Shown here: positions 1-6,947 of the stretch, piece after piece
How the letters are laid out: every line of letters begins with the position of its first letter
How positions within the stretch are numbered: position 1 is the first letter of the stretch
NCBI RefSeq assembly: GCF_000789235.1
Contig: NZ_KN525716.1
Coordinates: 898,071-962,070, forward strand
DNA length: 64,000 nt
Source: Wocania ichthyoenteri Th78
GTDB taxonomy: Bacteria > Bacteroidota > Bacteroidia > Flavobacteriales > Flavobacteriaceae
Reading direction: 5' to 3'
The notes under the pieces: model-generated
What the model was told of the DNA's origin: nothing
The model's input: only the letters and a program-made list of their open reading frames with translations
Database searches by the model: none
Program-made: the position numbers and the translations under genes

Positions 1-22
1 TCGCTTTTAATTATGGCACATC

Positions 23-445
23 AATTTAAATGCATCTGGTTCTATATTAGCTTTGGAAATGGCTATTAAAAACAGAAAATATAAACAAAAAGGTTTGATT
101 CATCATTCTGATAGAGGTTTACAATACTGTTCTGATGACTATCAAGAAAAACTAAAAGATAACTTTATAAAACCAAGTATGACTGAACAATATGATCCTT
201 ATGAAAATGCTATCGCAGAACGTATAAATGGTATTTTAAAACAAGAATTTGGTATAGCGAAACACAATGTGGATTTAAAGCTAAGGATCATTTTAATTAA
301 AAATGCAATAAAAATTTACAATAAAAAAAGACCGCATTGGTCTAACAACATGTTAACTCCAATACAAATGCATCAACAAAACACTTTAAAACCAAAACGA
401 TATAAATCAAAAAACCTGAACAATAGTAATATTGTTCAGGTTTAA
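23..445 (+). pseudogene. IS3-family transposase OrfB, C-terminal fragment
   Basis: This is the end of an integrase-core (rve, DDE) transposase. Visible hallmarks are the HHSDRGLQY block carrying the second catalytic Asp, the YDPYENAIAERING block with the catalytic Glu, and a C-terminal YNKKRPHWSNNMLTPIQMH segment typical of IS3 OrfB. Residues equivalent to NLNASGSILALEMAIKNR are in frame from about position 23, but a stop lies at 8-10 and the preceding bases fit another frame. The copy is therefore frameshifted or truncated at its left end. A TTG at 53 is the first possible start and is unlikely to be real. No OrfA is seen. Family assignment is firm; inactivity is inferred. Confidence 0.8.
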
Positions 446-449
446 TTTA
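412..449 (+). terminator. Hairpin overlapping the transposase stop codon
   Basis: Perfect 14-bp inverted repeat (arms 412-425 and 430-443, loop GTAA) followed by a T-rich tract. The transposase stop codon TAA (443-445) lies at the foot of the right arm. It looks like the intrinsic terminator of the IS. Confidence 0.75.
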
Positions 450-538
450 TAAATTTAATCCTTTATTAATCTGTATCGATTATTTAGGACTAGACAATTT
501 AAGACTCTTCGACTAGGTTTAAAGTGACATTGTTCAAA

Positions 539-1729
539 TTAACCTAATACTTGTTGTACTTTATCTGCAGCTTCTTGAAATTCGGTAGCACTCATTACAT
601 CTAAACCAGAATTATCAATTAACTCTTTTGCAATGTCTGCATTGGTTCCTTGTAAACGTACAATAATAGGCACATTAATGTTCCCCATATTCTTATAAGC
701 ATCAATAACACCTTGAGCCACACGATCGCAACGTACTATACCTCCAAAAATATTAATTAAAATGGCTTTTACAGCTGGGTCTTTTAATATAATTTTAAAA
801 GCTGCTTCAACACGAGCTGCATCGGCAGTACCACCTACATCTAAAAAGTTTGCTGGCTCACCACCTGCTTGCTTTATTAAATCCATAGTTGCCATTGCTA
901 GTCCAGCACCATTTACCATACAACCAACGTTACCATCTAAATCTACATAATTTAAACCTAGTTCTCCAGCTTCAACTTCAATAGCGCTTTCTTCACGTAT
1001 ATCGCGTAAATCAACGTAATTCTTATGTCTGTATAAGGCATTATCATCAATGGTAACCTTAGCATCAACAGCCATTATTTTATTATCACTTGTTTTTAAA
1101 ACTGGATTTATTTCGAACAAAGACGAATCCGATTTTACATAAGCCATATAAAGATTAGTAACAAACTTTGTCATTTCTTTAAATGCCAATCCAGACAGTC
1201 CTAAGTTAAAAGCAATACGTCTTGCTTGAAAGGGCATTAAACCTACAGACGGATCAACTTCTTCTGTAAATATTAAATGTGGTGTTTCTTCAGCTACTGT
1301 TTCAATATCCATTCCGCCTTCAGTAGAATACATAATCATATTACGCCCAGTACCACGGTTTAATAATACCGACATATAAAATTCATTGGTTTCGGTTTCG
1401 CCTGGGTAATACACATCTTCAGCTATTAAAACTTGGTGTACTTTCTTTCCTTCAGCAGAAGTTTGAGGAGTAATTAAATTCATCCCAATAATCTGTCCAG
1501 CTATGGTTTCTACCTCTTGCAAGTTTTTAGCAAGCTTAACACCTCCACCTTTACCACGTCCTCCAGCATGAACTTGAGCTTTAATTACATGCCAACTCGT
1601 ACCAGTTTCTTGTGTTAATTGTTTTGCAGCTGCAACAGCTTCTTGTGCATTTTGGGCTACAATACCGCGTTGTATACGTACTCCAAAAGTGCTTAATATT
1701 TCTTTACCTTGATATTCGTGTAAATTCAT
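539..1729 (-). CDS. sucC: Succinyl-CoA ligase (ADP-forming) beta subunit
   Basis: TCA-cycle enzyme that interconverts succinyl-CoA and succinate with phosphorylation of ADP or GDP; it works as an alpha/beta complex with SucD. At 396 residues it is full length (E. coli 388). It opens with [12 protein letters not shown], has the ATP-grasp nucleotide loop around residues 50-68 ([15 protein letters not shown]), then a C-terminal CoA-ligase domain with [10 protein letters not shown] near residue 330. sucD is not adjacent, so the subunits are encoded apart, as is common in Flavobacteriia. A TACATTTG -7 box lies about 26 bp before the start. The gene ends 40 bp from the IS remnant but is intact. Confidence 0.97.
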   Translation of the reverse strand: MNLHEYQGKEILSTFGVRIQRGIVAQNAQEAVAAAKQLTQETGTSWHVIKAQVHAGGRGKGGGVKLAKNLQEVETIAGQIIGMNLITPQTSAEGKKVHQVLIAEDVYYPGETETNEFYMSVLLNRGTGRNMIMYSTEGGMDIETVAEETPHLIFTEEVDPSVGLMPFQARRIAFNLGLSGLAFKEMTKFVTNLYMAYVKSDSSLFEINPVLKTSDNKIMAVDAKVTIDDNALYRHKNYVDLRDIREESAIEVEAGELGLNYVDLDGNVGCMVNGAGLAMATMDLIKQAGGEPANFLDVGGTADAARVEAAFKIILKDPAVKAILINIFGGIVRCDRVAQGVIDAYKNMGNINVPIIVRLQGTNADIAKELIDNSGLDVMSATEFQEAADKVQQVLG

Positions 1730-1754
1730 AACTTGCTTAATAGTTTAAGATGCG

Positions 1755-1762
1755 CAAATGTA
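1755..1762 (-). promoter_or_regulatory. Candidate Bacteroidota -7 box for sucC
   Basis: The minus strand reads TACATTTG, an exact TAnnTTTG match, 26 bp before the sucC start. No clear TTG -33 element sits at the expected distance, so only the -7 box is supported. Confidence 0.45.
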
Positions 1763-1903
1763 AATAATAGCTATTAATTACGCTAATATTTTATTTAGGA
1801 ATGAAGAAAATTAAAGTTGCAACAACTAAGTTGTTAAATATTAAACATTTTGTTTAATTTGATTAATTTTGTGATTATTAATTTTATTTTGAAAATAATA
1901 AAA

Positions 1904-1911
1904 TATCTTTG
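1904..1911 (+). promoter_or_regulatory. Candidate Bacteroidota -7 box for lysA
   Basis: TATCTTTG matches TAnnTTTG exactly and lies 20 bp before the lysA start. TTG triplets occur upstream (for example 1889-1891) but not at the usual 19-21 bp spacing. Confidence 0.45.
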
Positions 1912-1931
1912 AAAAAAATAATGTTGTACTT

Positions 1932-3167
1932 ATGACTAATAACCAGTTGCTAAACATAGCGAAAGAATACGGAAGCCCTGTTTACGTTTATGATGCTGAA
2001 AAAATTACAGCGCAATATAATCGCTTAACTAGTGCTTTTAAAAGTGTTAAGACTTTAAAGTTAAATTATGCTGTAAAAGCTTTATCAAATATTTCTATAT
2101 TAAAATTATTTAAACGTTTAGGTTCTGGGATTGATACTGTTTCAATTCAAGAATTACAACTTGGTTTAGCTGCAGGTTTTTCGCCTGAAGAAATAATTTT
2201 CACACCTAATGGCGTGTCGTTAGCAGAAATTGAAGAAGCAGCAAAACTAGGTGTTCAAATAAATATTGATAACCTAGCTATTTTAGAGCAATTTGGTACA
2301 AAGCATCCAAATATTCCTGTTTGTATACGTATCAACCCTCATGTTATGGCTGGAGGGAATAGTAATATTTCTGTAGGGCATATAGATTCTAAGTTTGGTA
2401 TTTCCATCCATCAAATTCCACATTTATTGCGTATTGTAGAAAATACCAAAATGACTATTAATGGCATTCACATGCATACAGGTAGTGATATTTTAGATAT
2501 AGATGTGTTTTTATATGCCAGCGAAATACTTTTTGAAACCGCTAAAGCATTTAAAAATTTAGACTTTATAGATTTTGGATCTGGTTTTAAAGTACCTTAT
2601 AAGGTTGGAGATATAGAAACCAATATTGAAGAATTAGGAAAAAAACTATCTTCTAAATTCAATCAATTTTGTAAAGACTATGGCAAAGAATTAACCTTAG
2701 CTTTCGAACCTGGAAAATTTTTAGTTAGTGAATCTGGTAGATTTTTAACAACCGTAAATGCAGTAAAACAAACGACTTCAACGGTTTTTGCTCAAGTTGA
2801 CTCTGGGTTTAATCATTTAATTCGCCCCATGTTTTATGGGTCGCATCATGATATAACAAACCTATCTAACCCTGACGGACGCGAGCGTTTTTATACGGTT
2901 GTAGGTTACATTTGTGAAACGGATACTTTTGGAAACAATCGTCGTATTAATGAAATAAATGAAGGCGATATATTATGCTTTAAAAACGCAGGTGCATACT
3001 GCTTTTCTATGGCGAGTAACTACAATTCACGTTATCGTCCAGCAGAAGTTTTATGGTACAATAACAAAGCACATTTAATACGAAAAAGAGAAACTTTTGA
3101 TGATATTTTGAAAAATCAGGTAGAAGTTGATTTCTCAACTAAAAAAGAAAAAGAATTGGTTAAATAA
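1932..3167 (+). CDS. lysA: Diaminopimelate decarboxylase
   Basis: PLP enzyme (alanine-racemase fold, Orn/Lys/Arg decarboxylase group 2) that makes L-lysine from meso-diaminopimelate, the last lysine step. At 411 residues it is full length. The PLP lysine lies in NYAVKA (Lys49); GIHMHTGSDI, DFGSGFKVPY and FEPGKFLVSESG supply PLP and substrate contacts, and a C-terminal YCFSMASNYNSRYRPAEVL block matches the family. It is transcribed alone, with a -7 box upstream and a strong terminator after it, divergently from sucC. A different group-2 decarboxylase is possible but less likely given these motifs. Confidence 0.93.
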   Translation: MTNNQLLNIAKEYGSPVYVYDAEKITAQYNRLTSAFKSVKTLKLNYAVKALSNISILKLFKRLGSGIDTVSIQELQLGLAAGFSPEEIIFTPNGVSLAEIEEAAKLGVQINIDNLAILEQFGTKHPNIPVCIRINPHVMAGGNSNISVGHIDSKFGISIHQIPHLLRIVENTKMTINGIHMHTGSDILDIDVFLYASEILFETAKAFKNLDFIDFGSGFKVPYKVGDIETNIEELGKKLSSKFNQFCKDYGKELTLAFEPGKFLVSESGRFLTTVNAVKQTTSTVFAQVDSGFNHLIRPMFYGSHHDITNLSNPDGRERFYTVVGYICETDTFGNNRRINEINEGDILCFKNAGAYCFSMASNYNSRYRPAEVLWYNNKAHLIRKRETFDDILKNQVEVDFSTKKEKELVK

Positions 3168-3207
3168 AAGACAACTCTAACAAAATAAATAATAATAATA
3201 TATAATC

Positions 3208-3250
3208 AACCCTGTATCTGTCCGTTAAAATAGATACAGGGTTTTATTTT
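3208..3250 (+). terminator. Intrinsic terminator after lysA
   Basis: Inverted repeat AACCCTGTATCT / AGATACAGGGTT with an 11-nt loop, followed by TTATTTT, starting about 40 bp after the lysA stop. Confidence 0.85.
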
Positions 3251-3320
3251 AAAAACTCTAACGAAAAACTAAAGTAAGAATAAAAAATCGACCTATTTTT
3301 GAGCAAATGACAATATTTTA

Positions 3321-4241
3321 ATGAATTTCACTAACCCATTAGTTTATGGTGTTCCATGTTTTCTTGGTCTTATCCTCCTAGAATTAGCATATAGCAAACA
3401 TAATAACAAAAAAAAAGATTTATATAATTGGAAAGATTTATCAGCTAGTCTTACAATGGGTATAGGCTCAACCATTATTGCTCCTCTTACTAAAACTATT
3501 GCAGCCATTGTTCTATTTAATTATGTTTACGATGTTTTTAATCCAGAAATAGATGGTATTCGTACTAACATTATGGGTTGGAAATCTTTTGGTTATGCAT
3601 GGTACATATGGCTTATTTGTCAATTGCTAGATGACTTTAGTTATTATTGGTTTCACAGACAAAACCATAATGTACGCTTACTTTGGGCTGCTCATATTGT
3701 ACACCATTCTTCAAATAAATTTAATTTAGGCACCGCAGTAAGAAATGGTTGGTTTACTATTTTTTATAAACCTTTTTTTTATATGTGGATTCCTGCTCTT
3801 GGTTTTCCTCCAGAAATGCTTGTTGTATGCTTAGGCATTGAAGCTTTATGGCAATTTCAACTACATTCTGCTTTTATACCTAAAATGGGGGTTGTTGAAA
3901 GAGTATTTAACACCCATACCATGCATCAAGTACATCATGCACAAAATGTAGAATACATGGATAAAAATCATGGTGGCTTTCTGAATATTTTTGACAGACT
4001 TTTTGGCACTTGGAAAGAACTTGACGACACTATAGATATAAAATATGGAGTTTCTCACCCACCTAACTCATATAATCCATTAGTTATTTTAACACATGAA
4101 TATAAAGATATCTGGAACGACATGAAAAAGTCTAAAAACTGGTATCATAAATTTATGTATGCTTTTGGAGCCCCAGGTTGGAGTCATGATGGAAGTACAC
4201 TAACCATAAAGCAACAGCAAAAACAATTAAAAAATTCTTAA
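3321..4241 (+). CDS. Sterol desaturase / fatty acid hydroxylase family protein
   Basis: Integral-membrane di-iron oxygenase of the fatty acid hydroxylase superfamily (306 residues). Histidine boxes are present: FHRQNH (112-116), WAAHIVHHSS (125-129) and HTMHQVHHAQN (199-206), which would bind the two irons on the cytoplasmic face. Hydrophobic segments near residues 8-22, 45-70, 92-110 and 145-175 fit the four-helix membrane core. Real substrates in this family range from sterols to carotenoids and lipid chains, so the substrate is not predicted. It is followed after a 295-bp gap by a lipoprotein and a DUF1624 protein on the same strand. Confidence 0.88.
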   Translation: MNFTNPLVYGVPCFLGLILLELAYSKHNNKKKDLYNWKDLSASLTMGIGSTIIAPLTKTIAAIVLFNYVYDVFNPEIDGIRTNIMGWKSFGYAWYIWLICQLLDDFSYYWFHRQNHNVRLLWAAHIVHHSSNKFNLGTAVRNGWFTIFYKPFFYMWIPALGFPPEMLVVCLGIEALWQFQLHSAFIPKMGVVERVFNTHTMHQVHHAQNVEYMDKNHGGFLNIFDRLFGTWKELDDTIDIKYGVSHPPNSYNPLVILTHEYKDIWNDMKKSKNWYHKFMYAFGAPGWSHDGSTLTIKQQQKQLKNS

Positions 4242-4535
4242 TAAATATTAAACATTTTTTTTTATTTATAACTTATTTAATGACCATTTCACAATATGTT
4301 TGTTAATTACTGAAAAATACATTAATATTATAAGATAATTCCCTGAGTCTTTTTTTTGTTAATAACAATATAATGAAAGACAACATGAAGAAACCAAATT
4401 ATAGATGTTTCAACAAGAAACAAAATCTATTTTTTATATTCCCATCTGCTTTTCTTTCATTTTAATAGCATACCTTATTATTGATTAAAATTAAATTTTA
4501 ATCAATACATATTAACCAACCAAAAACCAATCATA
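4242..4535. other. AT-rich intergenic region with a 29-bp palindrome
   Basis: No convincing ORF is seen. The left part is T-rich after the desaturase stop and may terminate transcription without a strong hairpin. The right end carries a near-perfect palindrome (4479-4507) close to the next start codon. No exact TAnnTTTG box was recognised. Confidence 0.6.
4479..4507. promoter_or_regulatory. 29-bp AT-rich palindrome upstream of the SnoaL-like lipoprotein gene
   Basis: Two 14-bp arms (4479-4492 and 4494-4507) are exact reverse complements around a single A. It ends 28 bp before the start codon at 4536, so it could be a dimeric-regulator operator or a 5'-UTR hairpin. Function is inferred from position only. 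Confidence 0.5.
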
Positions 4536-5411
4536 ATGAAAAATTCCTTCACACTTTTTATTTTTTTACTCGTACTCTGTATGACATCTTGTTATAATTC
4601 CAAAGTTGAAAACAACATTAAAATGTACTCAAATGTCTGGGACGAAGTGATAAACAATGGAAATCTAGATGAGATTAATGGCACTAATTTTGATAAAGAT
4701 ATCACTCTCGTTTATAGTCCAGAAAGCATTGTTGGTATTGAGAATTTTAAAGCTTACTACAGAAATTTTACTACAGGATTTTCGGATGTAAAATTTACTA
4801 TTGTTGATTTATTCGGGCAAGATGATAAGCTTGTAAAACATTGGAAATTTGTTGGAAAACATACAGGTGATTTTTTTGGTATGTCAGCCACAGGAAATAT
4901 AGTAAATGTAGAAGGCACAACACTAGTAAAAATGAAAGATGGAAAAATTGCTCAAGAGCAAGATTTTATGGATAATATGGTATTTATGCAGCAATTAGGA
5001 ATCGTATCATCACCAGAAAACGTTTCTATTATAGAAAAACTTTACAACGATTTTAAAACAGGTGATATTCCTGCAGTTGGGGCAGTTATGGACACCAAAA
5101 TTGTATGGAATGAAGCCGAAAATTTTCCATTTGCAGATGGCAACCCATATATAGGTTTTGATGCTATAAGAAAAGGTGTTTTTGCTAGAATTGGAAGTGA
5201 TTGGGAATATTGGAATCTTACTGATATTAACTTAAATGAAATGGCAAACAACAAGGTTTTAGCAACGGGTCGTTATCAAGCAAAATACAAAAAAAATGGT
5301 GCTGTTATAAATTTACAAATGGCTCATTTATGGACTCTTAAAGACGGAAAAATAATAAGCTTTCAGCAATATGCTGATACAAAAGGAATAGTTGACGTTA
5401 TGAAGAAGTAA
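4536..5411 (+). CDS. Lipoprotein with two SnoaL-like (NTF2-fold) domains
   Basis: 291-residue protein with a hydrophobic N-terminus and a probable lipobox MTSC (Cys19), so likely membrane-anchored. Two repeats resembling SnoaL/nuclear-transport-factor-2 domains follow, about residues 25-155 and 160-290. Each has the pattern of a helical start, a central FDAIRKG/IENFKAYY-like segment and a late KDGKI(I/A)...Q turn (VKMKDGKIAQEQDF and TLKDGKIISFQQY). NTF2-fold domains bind small hydrophobic ligands or act as enzymes, so no reaction is assigned. The next gene begins 15 bp downstream on the same strand, suggesting co-transcription. Confidence 0.75.
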   Translation: MKNSFTLFIFLLVLCMTSCYNSKVENNIKMYSNVWDEVINNGNLDEINGTNFDKDITLVYSPESIVGIENFKAYYRNFTTGFSDVKFTIVDLFGQDDKLVKHWKFVGKHTGDFFGMSATGNIVNVEGTTLVKMKDGKIAQEQDFMDNMVFMQQLGIVSSPENVSIIEKLYNDFKTGDIPAVGAVMDTKIVWNEAENFPFADGNPYIGFDAIRKGVFARIGSDWEYWNLTDINLNEMANNKVLATGRYQAKYKKNGAVINLQMAHLWTLKDGKIISFQQYADTKGIVDVMKK

Positions 5412-5426
5412 TTTTAAAATATATAA

Positions 5427-6608
5427 ATGTTGATATTAAAATCGACCAGAATAGAATCCATAGATATTTTAAGAGGTCTAGTAATGATTATTATGGCATT
5501 AGACCATGTTAGAGATTATTTTCATTATGGATCATTTTTTACAGATCCCTCAAATTTGGAAACCACAACACCTTTCTTATTTTTCACACGCTTTATAACT
5601 CATTTCTGTGCACCGGTATTTATATTTCTAGCAGGAACTTCAGCGTTTTTATATGGAAGCAAAAAAACAAAACCAGAACTTTTTAAATTTTTATTTACAA
5701 GAGGTTTATGGCTAATTTTTCTTGCCTTTGTAGTAAATAATTTTGTTTGGAAATTTGATATTACCAATAGTTTTGTCATTCTTCAAGTTATTTGGGCTAT
5801 AGGATTGTGTATGTTACTATTATCATTCATCATTTTTTTCCCTATCAGAGTATTACTCATTATAGGTTTAATATTAGTTACCGGTCATAATTATTTAGAT
5901 AATATAGTTGTTCAGGGTACAAGTTTCAAATCTATAATTTGGTATATATTACATCAAGAAAAGTTTATTAATATTGGTAATACACTTTTTGTTTTTAAAT
6001 ACCCTATAATACCTTGGTTTGGATTAATTATTTTAGGCTATTGTTTTGGTACGTTTTATAAAAAAGGTTTTGATATTATTTTACGTAAAAAATGGCTACT
6101 CTATTTAGGATTTGGTGCTACTGTATTATTCTTCTTAATTAGAGGTGTAAATATATATGGTGACTTAGTTCCATGGCAAATACAAGATACTACTACAAAA
6201 ACGATGTTGTCATTTTTTAGTGTTACCAAATATCCGCCTTCACTTTCATATTTATTAATAACTATCGGTCCTTCGTTGTTGTTTTTATACAGTATAGAAC
6301 GTGTTAAAAATAAAATAACAGATTTCTTTTTAGTTTTTGGTCGCGTTCCGTTGTTTTACTATTTCTTGCATGTTTTGGTTATTCATGTATTTGCAATAAT
6401 TGGCATACTAATTTTTGGAGGTGAGTGGAAAGACATGATACTAACTGCCGAAGTATTCCAAAATGCAAAACTTATAAATTACGGTTATTCGCTTTTTGTA
6501 GTATATATGGTTTGGATTGGTATTATAGCACTACTCTACTTTCCGAGTAAAAAATATATGATTTACAAAGCTACTAATAAAGATAAATGGTGGTTGAGTT
6601 ATTTGTAG
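5427..6608 (+). CDS. DUF1624 (heparan-alpha-glucosaminide acetyltransferase-like) membrane protein
   Basis: 393-residue polytopic protein with about ten hydrophobic segments. The N-terminal block RIESIDILRGLVMIIMALDHVRDYF and the following THFCAPVFIFLAGTSAF segment are characteristic of DUF1624 proteins, which are related to lysosomal heparan-glucosaminide N-acetyltransferase and to acyltransferase-3 proteins. They are thought to move acyl groups onto sugars or lipids across the membrane; the substrate here is unknown. It lies 15 bp after the lipoprotein gene. The C-terminus (KDKWWLSYL) looks complete. The 26-bp repeat begins two bases after the stop. Confidence 0.85.
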   Translation: MLILKSTRIESIDILRGLVMIIMALDHVRDYFHYGSFFTDPSNLETTTPFLFFTRFITHFCAPVFIFLAGTSAFLYGSKKTKPELFKFLFTRGLWLIFLAFVVNNFVWKFDITNSFVILQVIWAIGLCMLLLSFIIFFPIRVLLIIGLILVTGHNYLDNIVVQGTSFKSIIWYILHQEKFINIGNTLFVFKYPIIPWFGLIILGYCFGTFYKKGFDIILRKKWLLYLGFGATVLFFLIRGVNIYGDLVPWQIQDTTTKTMLSFFSVTKYPPSLSYLLITIGPSLLFLYSIERVKNKITDFFLVFGRVPLFYYFLHVLVIHVFAIIGILIFGGEWKDMILTAEVFQNAKLINYGYSLFVVYMVWIGIIALLYFPSKKYMIYKATNKDKWWLSYL

Positions 6609-6609
6609 T

Positions 6610-6635
6610 TCGCTTTTAATTATGGCACATCAATT
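6610..6635. repeat. 26-bp sequence identical to window positions 1-26
   Basis: Bases 6610-6635 are identical to bases 1-26, where the sequence runs into the IS3 transposase fragment. Identity may continue left of the window for the first copy. The second copy starts two bases after the DUF1624 stop codon and precedes a decayed gene. Confidence 0.9.
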
Positions 6636-6659
6636 GTTTAAAAGCTTATAGTTTTTTAA

Positions 6660-6937
6660 GGATTGATTTATTCAAGTATAACCGAAGCCGGAAAAGGACA
6701 AATGCTTGTTGGCAGTGCTATTGTTTTTGGCTACGGTGTTATTGGCACTTTTATTAGCTTATAACTTAAAAAAATAATGGTTTACTCGCTTTAATTATTG
6801 TAGCATCATTTGCATATTTCTATATTAAATATCAAAAATGTCAAGAAGAAAATGAATACGATAGTTTTTATATTGCTGCTACACCACCTTGGTTAGTGCC
6901 AGATCATTTAAAATTAATGATAAAATTCTTCAACTAA
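6660..6937 (+). pseudogene. Decayed membrane protein gene
   Basis: Two reading-frame pieces on the plus strand look protein-like but have no usable start and do not share a frame. Bases 6660-6764 read with SSITEAGKGQMLVGSAIV then FGYGVIGTFISL before a stop. Bases 6773-6937 read NNGLLALIIVASFAYFYIKY followed by a soluble tail with ATPPWLVPDHLKLMIKFFN and a stop. Both halves contain hydrophobic helices, consistent with a small multi-pass membrane protein ruined by frameshifts and 5' loss. The family is not recognised. Confidence 0.55.
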
Positions 6938-6947
6938 TGACTAAAAA

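Larger units (their letters stand above)
1..496 (+). mobile_element. IS3-family insertion sequence remnant, right-hand part
   Basis: The region codes for the C-terminal half of an IS3-type transposase. It is followed by a terminator hairpin and a probable terminal inverted repeat ending in TAGACA at 491-496, which fits the TG...CA ends of IS3 elements. The left part of the element, including the first catalytic Asp and any OrfA, is absent or lies left of the window. Reading frame breaks down around 8-22 (stop TAA at 8-10), so the element is probably inactive. The exact right boundary is inferred, because the partner repeat is not visible. Confidence 0.7.

Noticed and set aside
762-950. Open frame opposite sucC
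   Set aside because: Antisense shadow of a well-conserved gene with no independent coding signs. The same was decided for all other opposite-strand frames within clear genes (for example 10333-10713, 25549-25902, 40314-40625).
1-6635. 26-bp repeats considered as att sites of an integrative element
   Set aside because: No integrase, recombinase or tRNA lies between them, and the enclosed genes are housekeeping (sucC, lysA).
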